In this document: positions 34,360 through 43,580 of the stretch, in pieces
Layout of the letters: each line of letters starts with the position of its first letter
Position numbering within the stretch: the first letter of the stretch is position 1
Source of the DNA: Pseudomonas sp. Leaf48
GTDB taxonomy: Bacteria > Pseudomonadota > Gammaproteobacteria > Pseudomonadales > Pseudomonadaceae
Assembly: GCF_001421885.1 (NCBI RefSeq)
Contig: NZ_LMLH01000028.1
Location: 525,143-589,142 of the forward strand
Direction: 5' to 3'
Length of the DNA stretch: 64,000 bases
The notes under the pieces: generated by a model
The model's input: the letters and a program-made list of their open reading frames with translations, nothing else
Databases searched by the model: none
What the model was told of the DNA's origin: nothing
Position numbers and translations under genes: made by a program

Positions 34360-34404
34360 ATCATCCCGCCGGGCGGCTAAAACCTCTGGCGGGGTGATCC
34401 TTTG
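34360..34404 (+). terminator. hairpin after hflC, possible terminator
   Basis: ATCATCCCGCC at 34360-34370 pairs, with one G-T pair, with GGCGGGGTGAT at 34388-34398, followed by CCTTT. The stem is strong but the T tract is short. Confidence 0.5.
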
Positions 34405-34427
34405 GGGAAACGTGTGTATGATGCGGC

Positions 34428-34451
34428 AGCCGGGAAATCCCCGGCTTTTTT
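34428..34451 (+). terminator. rho-independent terminator upstream of hisZ
   Basis: GCCGGG at 34429-34434 pairs with CCCGGC at 34440-34445 and is followed by six T. It would end transcripts from the hfl operon or act as an attenuator in the hisZ leader. Confidence 0.75.
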
Positions 34452-34652
34452 GCGTCTGCATGTTTGATTGTTTTTTTAAGCAGATGCCGGGCCGATTGGC
34501 TCGACAGTTTTTCGAGGAAAGTGGTTGGCGAAGCCGGTAGAAGGGCTTTTCGCTCCGTCGCTCATGCGCGTGGTTTGTGCGCAAACCGACCATTTTCTGC
34601 TTCACTCAAGGCTCGCCGACAGGCTGGTCGCCCGGAGATAGGGGAAGGCGTA

Positions 34653-35840
34653 ATGGCAACGGTAGACCGCTGGCTTCTGCCAGATGGCATCGAAGAAGTA
34701 CTGCCACCGGAGGCGGCGCGCATTGAAGTTGCGCGTCGTCAGGTGTTGGATCTGTTCCAGAGCTGGGGTTACGAGTTTGTCGTGACTCCCCATATCGAGT
34801 ACCTGGAATCCCTGCTGACCGGCGCGGGCCAGGACCTGGATTTACGCACCTTCAAGGTCATCGACCCGCAATCGGGCCGGCAGATGGGTTTCCGTGCCGA
34901 CATTACGCCGCAAGTGGCGCGGATCGATGCGCATACCTTGCGTCGCGAAGGCCCGAGCCGCCTGTGCTATGCCGGCAGCGTGCTGCATGCCCAGCCGCGA
35001 GCCCTGTCGTCCTCGCGCAGTCCGATCCAGCTGGGAGCCGAGTTGTACGGCGATGGCAGTCCGAGCAGTGACGTTGAAGTCATCAGCCTGATGCTGGCCA
35101 TGCTGCAACTGGCCGATGTGCCGGACGTGCACATGGATCTGGGACATGTTGGCATCTACCGCGGCCTGGCCCGCGCTGCCGGTTTGTCCGGTGAGGTTGA
35201 ACAGCAGTTGTTCGATGCCCTGCAACGCAAGGCTATCGACGAAGTCATTACCTTGACCGAAAGCCTGCCTGCCGATTTGTCGGGCATGTTGCGCGCCCTG
35301 GTTGATCTGTGTGGCGGTCGTGAAGTACTGACTGCCGCGCGCGAGCGCCTGGCCAATGCGCCGGCGCCGGTACTGGCGGCGCTGGACGATTTGCTGGCAA
35401 TTGCCGAGCGTCTGTCCGTGCGTTTCCCGCAGCTGCCGCTGTACTTCGACCTGGGTGAGCTGCGCGGCTACCACTACCACACCGGCGTGGTATTCGCCGT
35501 GTTTGTGCCGGGTGTCGGCCAGTCGATCGCCCAAGGCGGTCGTTACGACGATATCGGCGCCGACTTCGGCCGCGCCCGTCCGGCAACGGGCTTCTCTACC
35601 GATTTGAAAACCCTGGTGACCCTGGGGCGTGCTGAGATCGAGCTACCGTCTGGCGGTATCTGGATGCCTGACAGTACGGATGCGGCACTCTGGCAGCAGG
35701 TTTGCCAGTTGCGCAGTGAGGGTCAGCGTGTCGTTCAGGCTTTGCCTGGGCAACCTTTGGCCGCCGCCCGTGAAGCGGACTGCGACCGGCAATTGATTCA
35801 GCAGAACGGGCTTTGGCAAGTATCGCCACTGGCTTCTTGA
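34653..35840 (+). CDS. hisZ: ATP phosphoribosyltransferase regulatory subunit
   Basis: A 395-residue HisRS-like protein without aminoacylation activity that forms a complex with short-form HisG and makes it sensitive to histidine. The class II synthetase-like core is visible (FRADITPQVARIDA, and GGRYDDIGADFGRARPATGFSTD), but the anticodon-binding domain of true HisRS is missing. hisG must lie elsewhere. The ATG at 34653 after GGGGAAGG gives the family N-terminus (MATVDRWLLPDGIEEVLPP). purA follows after 54 bases, an arrangement known from Pseudomonas. Confidence 0.93.
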   Translation: MATVDRWLLPDGIEEVLPPEAARIEVARRQVLDLFQSWGYEFVVTPHIEYLESLLTGAGQDLDLRTFKVIDPQSGRQMGFRADITPQVARIDAHTLRREGPSRLCYAGSVLHAQPRALSSSRSPIQLGAELYGDGSPSSDVEVISLMLAMLQLADVPDVHMDLGHVGIYRGLARAAGLSGEVEQQLFDALQRKAIDEVITLTESLPADLSGMLRALVDLCGGREVLTAARERLANAPAPVLAALDDLLAIAERLSVRFPQLPLYFDLGELRGYHYHTGVVFAVFVPGVGQSIAQGGRYDDIGADFGRARPATGFSTDLKTLVTLGRAEIELPSGGIWMPDSTDAALWQQVCQLRSEGQRVVQALPGQPLAAAREADCDRQLIQQNGLWQVSPLAS

Positions 35841-35894
35841 GTTTTCCCGCCGGCTGCCGCCGGCACCAAGTTTGCGCGAATGAGGACAAGTGTT

Positions 35895-37184
35895 ATGGGT
35901 AAGAATGTCGTAGTCCTGGGCACCCAATGGGGTGATGAGGGCAAAGGCAAGATCGTTGATCTGCTGACCGAACATGCTGCCGCCGTAGTGCGCTACCAGG
36001 GCGGCCACAACGCAGGCCACACCCTGGTGATCGACGGCGAGAAAACCGTCTTGCACCTGATCCCGTCGGGCGTACTGCGCGAAGGCGTGCAGTGCCTGAT
36101 CGGCAACGGCGTGGTGGTTGCACCAGACGCTCTGCTGCGGGAAATCATCAAGCTGGAAGAGAAAGGCGTACCGGTGCGTGAGCGCCTGCGTATCAGCCCG
36201 TCCTGCCCGCTGATCCTGTCCTTCCACGTTGCGCTGGACCAGGCCCGTGAAAAGGCTCGTGGCGAGCTGAAGATCGGTACCACCGGTCGCGGCATCGGCC
36301 CGGCTTACGAAGACAAGGTTGCACGTCGCGGCCTGCGTGTTGGCGACCTGCTCAACATGCCGCGCTTTGAAGACAAACTGCGTGAACTGGTGGATTACCA
36401 CAACTTCATGCTGGTGGGTTACTACAAAGAGCCAGCCATCGAATTCGACAAGACCCTGGCTGAGTGCAAGGAATACGCTGAGCTGCTCAAGCCGCTGATG
36501 CTGGACGTGACTGCCGAGCTGCACGACCTGCGTCGCGCTGGCAAAGACATCATGTTCGAAGGTGCCCAGGGTTCGTTGCTGGACATCGACCACGGTACCT
36601 ACCCGTACGTGACCAGTTCCAATACCACCGCTGGCGGCGTTGCTACCGGTTCGGGTGTTGGCCCGATGTTCCTGGACTACATCCTGGGCATCACCAAGGC
36701 TTACACCACGCGTGTAGGTTCGGGTCCATTCCCGACTGAGCTGTTCGACGAAGTCGGTGCGCATCTGGCCAAGCAAGGTCACGAGTTCGGCGCGACTACC
36801 GGCCGTGCTCGCCGTTGCGGCTGGTTCGACGCCGTTATCCTGCGTCGCGCTATCGATGTGAACAGCATCTCGGGCATCTGCCTGACCAAGCTGGACGTAC
36901 TCGACGGTCTGGAAACCATCAACATCTGCGTCGGCTACAAAGATGCACAAGGCAACGCCGTTGCCCCGACTGATGCTGACAGCTACGTGGGCCTGCAGCC
37001 CGTGTACGAAGAAGTGCCGGGCTGGACCGAGTCGACCGTGGGTGCCAAAACCCTGGAAGAGCTGCCTGCTAACGCTCGTGCTTACATCAAGCGCGTCGAA
37101 GAGCTGATCGGCGCGCCGATCGACATTATTTCGACGGGCCCGGATCGCAACGAAACCATCGTTCTGCGTCATCCGTTTGCTTGA
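35895..37184 (+). CDS. purA: adenylosuccinate synthetase
   Basis: A 429-residue GTP-dependent enzyme joining aspartate to IMP, the first step towards AMP. Family signatures GTQWGDEGKGKIVD near residue 8 and GGHNAGHT near 36 are intact, as is TTGRARRCGWFDAV. I use the ATG at 35895, ten bases after GAGGA; an in-frame ATG at 35880 would add five residues (MRTSV). It ends in a clear terminator. Confidence 0.97.
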   Translation: MGKNVVVLGTQWGDEGKGKIVDLLTEHAAAVVRYQGGHNAGHTLVIDGEKTVLHLIPSGVLREGVQCLIGNGVVVAPDALLREIIKLEEKGVPVRERLRISPSCPLILSFHVALDQAREKARGELKIGTTGRGIGPAYEDKVARRGLRVGDLLNMPRFEDKLRELVDYHNFMLVGYYKEPAIEFDKTLAECKEYAELLKPLMLDVTAELHDLRRAGKDIMFEGAQGSLLDIDHGTYPYVTSSNTTAGGVATGSGVGPMFLDYILGITKAYTTRVGSGPFPTELFDEVGAHLAKQGHEFGATTGRARRCGWFDAVILRRAIDVNSISGICLTKLDVLDGLETINICVGYKDAQGNAVAPTDADSYVGLQPVYEEVPGWTESTVGAKTLEELPANARAYIKRVEELIGAPIDIISTGPDRNETIVLRHPFA

Positions 37185-37205
37185 TAAGCTGTTGATGTAA
37201 CAAAC

Positions 37206-37229
37206 AAAGGCCCCTTAATCGGGGCCTTT
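37206..37229 (+). terminator. rho-independent terminator after purA
   Basis: AAAGGCCCC pairs with GGGGCCTTT across a six-base loop, 21 bases after the purA stop. Confidence 0.85.
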
Positions 37230-37333
37230 GTCGTATATGCCTGTAGGACGGCATGACCTTTGCTGTAATCGTTGCTTATTGCATCGCTTCCAGCGCGCCA
37301 TCAATTTAATGGCGCCCAGCAGAGGGGTTTTAA

Positions 37334-39268
37334 GTGTCTGCCGTTCTCTCACTGTTACAAAGCCGTCTCTTGCGGCCAGTGTTCGTTACTCTCGGTATCG
37401 CCCTTTTGGTGCAGGTGCTGGTGGCTGTTGCCCTGACCCGGAGCACAGTGACCGCTCTGGAAGCCGATCTGGGGGCTCGGCTGGGTGCCGACAGTCAAAA
37501 GCTTGCCAGTGAGCTGGAGCAGGCCGGGCGTGAAGTCACGTCAAGTCTGGACAGTCTCTCCGCCAGTACCCGTCAGCGCCTCACCGCCGGTTTGTCCACG
37601 CGATTGCAGCAAGAGCAGGCGCAATTGCGTTCGACTCTGGAAAAGGCCCTGAAGGAATCTGCCAATGATATGGCGCAGCTTTTGGCATCGGTCGCACCTC
37701 GGGCCATGTGGGATAACGATGTCCCGACCTTGTCCGAATTCGCTCGTCGCGCCCAGCGCAATCCCAATGTGTTGTTCGTGGTGTATGACGATGCTACCGG
37801 CCAGCATTTGACGCGCTATCTGAATCGCGAAAACCCGATCAACAAGGTATTGCTGGAAAAAGGCCAGGGTGAGCGGGCGCTGGATAAGGTGCTGGACGCG
37901 GCGAAGAGCGATCCGTCGGTGTTCTACATCGAGGCTTCGATCAGCCCGAACGGTGTGGAAATCGGCAAGGTGTTGATGGGCGTCTCGAAGGCTTCGGTGG
38001 AGGCTGATGTTGCAGCCCTGGACAAGCGTTTCTCGGCGCTGATCGCCAGCAGTGATCAACTGGTTGGTGACAGCCTCAAAGGCGCGGCGGCTGACAGTGC
38101 GGCGGCCATGGGGGCGCGCCTGCAGTCGGCGCAGTCCACGGCGGCCGAAATGAAAGCCAACACCACCAGCACGGTGCAGGAAGCTGCGGCCACCTTGCGC
38201 TGGCGCATCGGTGTGTGCCTGGCGGTGGTGGGCTTTGGGGTCTTGCTGTTGCTGGCTGTGGTGCTCGGGCGGCGAGTGGTCAACCGCCTGAAAATGCTGA
38301 TTGTCGCCATGGATGACCTGGCGGCGGGCGAGGGGGATCTGACCAAGCGAGTAAAAATCAGCAGCAAGGACGAGATTGGCGACATGGCCTCGGCGGTCAA
38401 TCGTTTTGTGGATAAGTTGCAGCCGATCGTGCGCGAGGCGGGCGATGTGGCCCAGCGCACCGGGGTTGAAATCGGCGCCATGACGTTGCGCAACGCCGGT
38501 GCTGATGCTGCGGCAGGCATGCAGCGTGATGAGGTGGCGGAAAGTTTGCGTGCCTTGTCGCAAATGGCCGATGAGGCGCAATCGGAAAGTCATGCCATGC
38601 AGGCAGCGTTGAAGCAGGTCGTGGAAATTCGTCAGGCTACCGACGAAAACACCCGGACCTCGGCGAAAGTCGGCAGTCTGATCGAGGAGCTCGCCGGCCA
38701 AGTCAATACCGGTGCGCAGGTCATCGAACGCCTGGCGCAGCAAAGTCAGCAAATCGAGGTGGTGCTCACGGTGATCCACGGAATTGCCGAGCAGACCAAT
38801 CTGCTGGCGCTCAACGCGGCCATCGAGGCGGCGCGGGCTGGCGAGACCGGGCGCGGGTTTGCGGTGGTGGCTGATGAGGTGCGGGCACTGGCGAGCAAGA
38901 CGCAAAGCTCCACCGGCGATATCCAGGCGCACATCGTTGCCTTGCAGCAGGGCGCGCGTGAGGCGGTTGCGGCAATCGGTCAGGCCGGGCGTCAGGCCAA
39001 CGAAGGTTTGCTGGTGTTGCGAGACAGTTCGCGGTTGCAGCAGTCGGTGCAGGCGTCGGTCGAGCAGGTGCACGCGGCAATCGGCCTGGCGACCCAGGCT
39101 GCCGCGCACCAGGCGCAGGGCGCTCAAGCGGTACGTGGCCGGGTCGAGACCATTCATGCGCAGGCCGAGAAGGCTGCCAAGGCTGTTGTGGAGACGACGG
39201 CCAGTGGCAAGGTGCTGGATGGGCTGGCAGCGCAGTTGAAAGCGAGCCTGGGGCAGTTCCGGGCTTAG
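37334..39268 (+). CDS. methyl-accepting chemotaxis protein
   Basis: A 644-residue chemoreceptor. TM1 is at about residues 16-37, a helical periplasmic domain of about 250 residues follows, and TM2 is at about 291-312 (VCLAVVGFGVLLLLAVVLG). A HAMP domain (about 313-365) leads into the signalling domain, whose hairpin tip reads EQTNLLALNAAIEAARAGET with the GRGFAVVADEVRALA arm. The periplasmic part carries long Ala/Gln/Glu-rich helices. The start is a GTG at 37334 after AGAGGGG. Ligand unknown, and there is no C-terminal CheR-binding pentapeptide. Confidence 0.9.
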   Translation: MSAVLSLLQSRLLRPVFVTLGIALLVQVLVAVALTRSTVTALEADLGARLGADSQKLASELEQAGREVTSSLDSLSASTRQRLTAGLSTRLQQEQAQLRSTLEKALKESANDMAQLLASVAPRAMWDNDVPTLSEFARRAQRNPNVLFVVYDDATGQHLTRYLNRENPINKVLLEKGQGERALDKVLDAAKSDPSVFYIEASISPNGVEIGKVLMGVSKASVEADVAALDKRFSALIASSDQLVGDSLKGAAADSAAAMGARLQSAQSTAAEMKANTTSTVQEAAATLRWRIGVCLAVVGFGVLLLLAVVLGRRVVNRLKMLIVAMDDLAAGEGDLTKRVKISSKDEIGDMASAVNRFVDKLQPIVREAGDVAQRTGVEIGAMTLRNAGADAAAGMQRDEVAESLRALSQMADEAQSESHAMQAALKQVVEIRQATDENTRTSAKVGSLIEELAGQVNTGAQVIERLAQQSQQIEVVLTVIHGIAEQTNLLALNAAIEAARAGETGRGFAVVADEVRALASKTQSSTGDIQAHIVALQQGAREAVAAIGQAGRQANEGLLVLRDSSRLQQSVQASVEQVHAAIGLATQAAAHQAQGAQAVRGRVETIHAQAEKAAKAVVETTASGKVLDGLAAQLKASLGQFRA

Positions 39269-39289
39269 ATTATCTCTTGCCCGACCTGA

Positions 39290-39370
39290 CGCCTTCGCGA
39301 GCAAGCCCGCCCCCACATTGAATCGAGTGCAATACGATTAAATGTGGGGGCGGGCTTGCTCGCGAAGGCG
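39290..39370. repeat. REP doublet after the chemoreceptor gene
   Basis: CGCCTTCGCGAGCAAGCCCG at the left and the inverted copy CGGGCTTGCTCGCGAAGGCG at the right enclose about 35 bases. It belongs to the GGGxGCGGGCTTGCTCGCG class; both arms carry GTGGGGGCG in place of the usual GTGGGAGCG. Confidence 0.85.
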
Positions 39371-39453
39371 ATGTCGGCAGCGCTGATGCCTTGGCATCTG
39401 GCTTGTCCGGCGCAAACAAAAGAGGGGTGATGCCACAGATGAACCCCGGAAAC

Positions 39454-39479
39454 GCAAAAACCCGCTTTCGCGGGTTTCT
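39454..39479 (-). terminator. terminator of the downstream tRNA-Leu copy
   Basis: On the minus strand AAACCCGC-GAAA-GCGGGTTTTT forms a tight GNRA-capped hairpin with a T tract, 34 bases after the tRNA 3' end. Confidence 0.85.
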
Positions 39480-39512
39480 GTGAAACTCAAGGCCGAAACC
39501 TTGAATTTGAAT

Positions 39513-39599
39513 TGGTGCCCAGAAGAAGACTCGAACTTCCACGACCTTGCGGTCACCAGCACCTGAAGCTGGCGTGTCTACCAATTTCACCATCTGGGC
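39513..39599 (-). tRNA. tRNA-Leu (anticodon CAG), copy 2
   Basis: An 87-base tRNA gene with encoded CCA. The acceptor stem GCCCAGA pairs with TCTGGGC, the discriminator is A, and the anticodon stem CCAGC/GCTGG holds the loop TTCAGGT, so the anticodon is CAG (reads CUG, the main Leu codon of Pseudomonas). A long variable arm (about TGACCGCAAGGTCG) marks it as class II. The sequence is identical to the copy at 39768-39854. Confidence 0.97.
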
Positions 39600-39634
39600 A
39601 TTCATCTTCAGCGTTGCCGCTGTTGATGTGGCGC

Positions 39635-39663
39635 ACTATACGGAGGGTCTTTTGATCTGTAAA
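39635..39663 (-). promoter_or_regulatory. sigma-70 promoter of tRNA-Leu copy 2
   Basis: On the minus strand TTTACA, a 17-base spacer and TATAGT lie 36 bases before the tRNA. The same pair with the same spacing precedes the other copy. Confidence 0.8.
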
Positions 39664-39701
39664 CCCCTGATTTTAAAATTATTAAATCAGATGTTCAGAA
39701 T

Positions 39702-39730
39702 GCAAAAAACCCGCTTTCGCGGGTTTTTGT
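39702..39730 (-). terminator. terminator of the upstream tRNA-Leu copy
   Basis: The same AACCCGC-GAAA-GCGGGTT hairpin as after copy 2, with A and T tracts of five or six on both sides. Confidence 0.85.
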
Positions 39731-39767
39731 GTGAGCCTTGAAATTGATCTAATCTCAAGCTCGAAAT

Positions 39768-39854
39768 TGGTGCCCAGAAGAAGACTCGAACTTCCACGAC
39801 CTTGCGGTCACCAGCACCTGAAGCTGGCGTGTCTACCAATTTCACCATCTGGGC
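39768..39854 (-). tRNA. tRNA-Leu (anticodon CAG), copy 1
   Basis: Identical 87-base class II leucine tRNA with encoded CCA; the stems and the CAG anticodon in TTCAGGT are as described for the copy at 39513-39599. It has its own promoter (39889-39917) and terminator, so the pair looks like a tandem duplication of a whole transcription unit with a 255-base period. Confidence 0.97.
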
Positions 39855-39888
39855 AGTATCGGCAACGTCTCCGTCGTCGATGGCGCGC

Positions 39889-39917
39889 ACTATACGGAGG
39901 GTCTTTTTGACTGTAAA
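39889..39917 (-). promoter_or_regulatory. sigma-70 promoter of tRNA-Leu copy 1
   Basis: On the minus strand TTTACA, a 17-base spacer and TATAGT. The sequence CCTCC just before the -10 is shared with the second copy. Confidence 0.8.
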
Positions 39918-40078
39918 CCCCTGAGATCAAAAAAACCTGAAAAATTTCGCCAGCGGTCTTCAAATCAGCGTTGCAGTGTCGATAAAGGGCTTTAGAAGGG
40001 CTCTCGGAGCCTGAAATTTCCCGTTTCATTACGCCTATGCCAAACTAACCCGCATATAGACAAGGTGAAAACTCTCTA

Positions 40079-42706
40079 ATGGCCGATTGGCAGTCCCTCG
40101 ATCCCGAGGCCGCTCGTGAAGCGGAAAAATACGAAAACCCTATTCCTAGCCGCGAACTGATCCTTCAGCACCTTGCTGATCGGGGTTCGCCTGCTAACCG
40201 CGAGCAACTGGTCGAAGAGTTTGGTCTGACCACAGAAGACCAGATCGAAGCCCTGCGCCGCCGCCTGCGCGCCATGGAGCGCGATGCTCAACTCATCTAC
40301 ACCCGTCGCGGCACTTATGCGCCGGTGGACAAGCTCGACCTGATCCTGGGCCGCATCAGCGGTCACCGCGATGGCTTCGGCTTCCTGGTGCCGGACGACG
40401 GCAGTGATGACCTGTTCATGAGCCCGGCGCAAATGCGCCTGGTGTTCGATGGCGACCGTGCCCTGGCGCGGGTTTCCGGCCTGGACCGTCGTGGTCGCCG
40501 CGAAGGCATGATCGTCGAGGTGGTATCCCGTGCCCACGAGACCATCGTCGGCCGTTACTTCGAAGAAGGCGGTATCGGCTTCGTGGTTGCCGATAACCCG
40601 AAGATCCAGCAGGAAGTGCTGGTGACACCGGGCCGCAATGCCAACGCGCAGATCGGTCAGTTCGTCGAAGTGAAAATTACCCACTGGCCGACGCCACGCT
40701 TCCAGCCGCAAGGCGACGTGGTCGAAGTCGTGGGTAACTACATGGCGCCGGGCATGGAAATCGATGTCGCCCTGCGTACGTATGACATTCCTCACGTCTG
40801 GCCGGAAGCTGTACTCAAGGAAGCCGGCAAGCTCAAGCCGGAAGTCGAAGAGAAAGACAAAGAGAAACGCATCGACCTGCGCCATCTGCCGTTCGTCACC
40901 ATCGACGGCGAAGATGCCCGCGACTTCGATGACGCGGTCTACTGCGAAGCCCGTCCAGGCAAGCTGCGCCTGTTCTCTGGCGGCTGGAAGTTGTACGTGG
41001 CCATCGCCGACGTCTCCAGCTACGTCAAGCTCGGCTCCGCGCTGGACAACGAAGCCCAGGTTCGCGGTAACTCGGTGTACTTCCCCGAGCGCGTGATCCC
41101 GATGCTGCCCGAGCAGTTGTCCAACGGTCTGTGCTCGCTCAATCCGCAGGTTGACCGCCTGGCCATGGTTTGCGAGATGACCATCTCCAAATCCGGCGAA
41201 ATGACCGATTACTGCTTCTACGAAGCGGTGATTCACTCCCATGCCCGCCTGACCTACAACAAGGTCAGCGCCATGCTGGAAACGCCGAAAGCCACCGAAG
41301 CGCGCAAGCTGCGTGGCGAATACACCGACGTCGTGCCGCACCTCAAGCAACTGTACTCGCTGTACAAGGTGCTGCTGGCTGCGCGTCATGTGCGTGGCGC
41401 GATCGACTTCGAAACCCAGGAAACCCGGATCATCTTCGGTACCGAGCGCAAGATCGCGGAAATTCGCCCGACCGTGCGCAACGATGCTCACAAGCTGATC
41501 GAAGAATGCATGCTGGCGGCCAACGTGGCCACCGCCGAATTCCTGAAAAAGCACGAAATTCCTGCGCTGTATCGCGTGCACGATGGCCCGCCACCGGAGC
41601 GTCTGGAAAAACTGCGCGCCTTCCTCGGCGAGCTCGGCCTGTCCCTGCACAAAGGCAAGGATGGCCCGTCGCCAAAGGACTATCAGGCACTGCTGGCCGG
41701 TATCAAGGATCGTCCGGATTTCCACCTGATCCAGACCGTGATGCTGCGCTCGTTGAGCCAGGCGGTGTACAGCGCCGATAACCAGGGCCACTTCGGCCTG
41801 AATTACGAGGCTTACACGCACTTCACCTCGCCGATCCGCCGTTACCCGGACTTGCTCACGCATCGGGCGATCCGCAGCGTCATCCATTCGAAACAGGACA
41901 CCCCGCACGTTCGCCGTGCCGGTGCGATGACCATCCCGAAGGCGCGTATCTATCCGTACGACGAAGCGGCCCTGGAGCAACTCGGCGAGCAATGCTCGAT
42001 GAGCGAGCGCCGTGCCGACGAAGCGACCCGTGACGTGGTGAACTGGCTCAAGTGCGAGTTCATGAAAGATCGCGTGGGCGAGTCGTTCCCGGGGGTGATT
42101 ACCGCAGTGACCGGTTTTGGCTTGTTCGTCGAGCTGACCGACATCTACGTCGAAGGCCTGGTGCATGTCACCGCGCTGCCGGGCGATTACTACCACTTCG
42201 ACCCAGTACACCACCGCCTGGCCGGTGAGCGTACCGGGCGCAGCTTCCGTCTGGGTGATACCGTGGAAGTGCGGGTCATGCGCGTCGACCTCGACGAACG
42301 CAAGATCGACTTCGAGATGGCTGAAAAGACCATCAGCGCGCCAATCGGCCGCAAAAAACGCGGCGCCGAAACCGCAGCACCGGCAGCTAAAACCGCAGCA
42401 GAGCCGGCACCGGCAAAAACCGGTCGTCGTCCTGCCAAGGAAAAGGCCGCCGAGGCTTATCGCCCAAGCGATGCAGCAGCGAAAAACGCTGAAGTGCGCA
42501 AGAGTCGTGAAATGAAGCAGGCGTTGCTCGCCGGCGCGAAAAGCGGCGGTAAAGCGGCGTCTGGGGGAAAGACCAGCCGGTCGGCGCCTGACAAGGCTGT
42601 CGGCGGCAAACCAGCCAAACCGAGCAAGCACCGTAAAGGCCCGCCAAAAGCGGGCTCGGCTCCAGCCAAGAGTGGCGGGGCGCGTAAACCTAAGGCCAAG
42701 TCATGA
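40079..42706 (+). CDS. rnr: ribonuclease R
   Basis: An 875-residue processive 3'-5' exoribonuclease able to digest structured RNA. The order is an N-terminal winged-helix domain, two cold-shock domains, the RNB catalytic domain starting near residue 276 (IDGEDARDFDDAV, with the metal-binding Asp cluster), an S1 domain near 655-740 (GVITAVTGFGLFVELTDIYVEGLVHV), and a Lys/Ala/Pro-rich basic tail of about 120 residues typical of RNase R. rlmB overlaps its end by four bases. Confidence 0.96.
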   Translation: MADWQSLDPEAAREAEKYENPIPSRELILQHLADRGSPANREQLVEEFGLTTEDQIEALRRRLRAMERDAQLIYTRRGTYAPVDKLDLILGRISGHRDGFGFLVPDDGSDDLFMSPAQMRLVFDGDRALARVSGLDRRGRREGMIVEVVSRAHETIVGRYFEEGGIGFVVADNPKIQQEVLVTPGRNANAQIGQFVEVKITHWPTPRFQPQGDVVEVVGNYMAPGMEIDVALRTYDIPHVWPEAVLKEAGKLKPEVEEKDKEKRIDLRHLPFVTIDGEDARDFDDAVYCEARPGKLRLFSGGWKLYVAIADVSSYVKLGSALDNEAQVRGNSVYFPERVIPMLPEQLSNGLCSLNPQVDRLAMVCEMTISKSGEMTDYCFYEAVIHSHARLTYNKVSAMLETPKATEARKLRGEYTDVVPHLKQLYSLYKVLLAARHVRGAIDFETQETRIIFGTERKIAEIRPTVRNDAHKLIEECMLAANVATAEFLKKHEIPALYRVHDGPPPERLEKLRAFLGELGLSLHKGKDGPSPKDYQALLAGIKDRPDFHLIQTVMLRSLSQAVYSADNQGHFGLNYEAYTHFTSPIRRYPDLLTHRAIRSVIHSKQDTPHVRRAGAMTIPKARIYPYDEAALEQLGEQCSMSERRADEATRDVVNWLKCEFMKDRVGESFPGVITAVTGFGLFVELTDIYVEGLVHVTALPGDYYHFDPVHHRLAGERTGRSFRLGDTVEVRVMRVDLDERKIDFEMAEKTISAPIGRKKRGAETAAPAAKTAAEPAPAKTGRRPAKEKAAEAYRPSDAAAKNAEVRKSREMKQALLAGAKSGGKAASGGKTSRSAPDKAVGGKPAKPSKHRKGPPKAGSAPAKSGGARKPKAKS

Positions 42707-43470
42707 GTCAGTTGGAAAAGATTTATGGCGTACACGCTGTCGAAGCGTTGCTGCGTCATCACCCCAAACGCGTCAAGCAGATCTGGCTGGCCGAAGGCCG
42801 CAATGACCCTCGTGTCCAGACGCTGATTGAGTTGGCCAATGAAAACCGGGTCCAGGTCGGCCAGGCCGAGCGCCGTGAAATGGACGCTTGGGTTGAAGGC
42901 GTGCACCAGGGTGTGGTCGCGGAAGTGAGCCCGAGTCAGGTGTGGGGCGAGGCGATGCTCGACGAGTTGCTCGATCGTACTGACGGCGCGCCATTGTTGC
43001 TGGTGCTCGACGGCGTGACCGATCCGCATAACCTCGGTGCCTGCCTGCGTTCGGCCGATGCGGCGGGCGCGCTGGCAGTGATCGTACCGAAGGACAAGTC
43101 GGCAACCCTGACTCCGGTTGTACGAAAAATCGCCTGCGGTGCAGCGGAAGTGATTCCGCTGGTTGCCGTGACCAACCTGGCGCGCACCCTGGAAAAACTC
43201 CAGCAGCGCGGCTTGTGGGTTGTCGGTACGGCCGGTGAAGCTGAGGTCAGCCTGTATGACCAGGATCTGACCGGCCCGACCATCCTGATCATGGGAGCCG
43301 AAGGAAAAGGCATGCGTCGCCTGACCCGCGAGCATTGCGACTACTTGGTCAACCTGCCGATGGCCGGCAGCGTCAGCAGTCTCAACGTTTCTGTTGCAAC
43401 CGGTGTCTGCCTGTTCGAAGCGCAGCGCCAGCGCAGCGTCAAGGCCAAGGCTGCTGCCAAAAAGGCTTGA
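42703..43470 (+). CDS. rlmB: 23S rRNA (guanosine(2251)-2'-O)-methyltransferase
   Basis: A 255-residue SpoU/TrmH-family methyltransferase. The N-terminal L30-like substrate-binding domain is followed by the knotted SAM-binding domain with motif 1 (DPHNLGACLRSADAAG), motif 2 (IMGAEGKGMRRLT) and motif 3 (LPMAGSVSSLNVSVATG). The rnr-rlmB pair is conserved in E. coli. The start overlaps the rnr stop (ATGA). Confidence 0.95.
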   Translation: MSQLEKIYGVHAVEALLRHHPKRVKQIWLAEGRNDPRVQTLIELANENRVQVGQAERREMDAWVEGVHQGVVAEVSPSQVWGEAMLDELLDRTDGAPLLLVLDGVTDPHNLGACLRSADAAGALAVIVPKDKSATLTPVVRKIACGAAEVIPLVAVTNLARTLEKLQQRGLWVVGTAGEAEVSLYDQDLTGPTILIMGAEGKGMRRLTREHCDYLVNLPMAGSVSSLNVSVATGVCLFEAQRQRSVKAKAAAKKA

Positions 43471-43485
43471 GTCGTACGCGATCAA

Positions 43486-43580
43486 AATGTGGGAGCGGGC
43501 TTGCTCGCGAAAACGGAGTGTCATTCAGCGAAAATGCTGGATGTGATACCGCATTCGCCAGCAAGCCCGCTCCCACATTG
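43486..43580. repeat. REP doublet after rlmB
   Basis: AATGTGGGAGCGGGCTTGCTCGCGAA on the left, and the inverted partner (CGCCAGCAAGCCCGCTCCCA) on the right, with about 40 bases between. It lies in the 308-base gap before rpsF; the rest of that gap holds the rpsF leader and no further gene. Confidence 0.85.

Larger units (their letters stand above)
34344..34652 (+). other. hflC-hisZ gap holding terminators, no gene seen
   Basis: Two hairpins fill the first 110 bases (annotated separately). In PAO1, as I recall, a small DUF2065 membrane protein lies between hflC and hisZ; I find no equivalent frame here. The remaining 200 bases (34453-34652) are probably the hisZ-purA leader, without a recognisable gene or RNA family. 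Confidence 0.6.

Noticed and set aside
39513..39854. tRNA-Leu genes as attachment site of an integrated element
   Set aside because: The copies are complete and close together with their own promoters, and no integrase or cargo lies between them.
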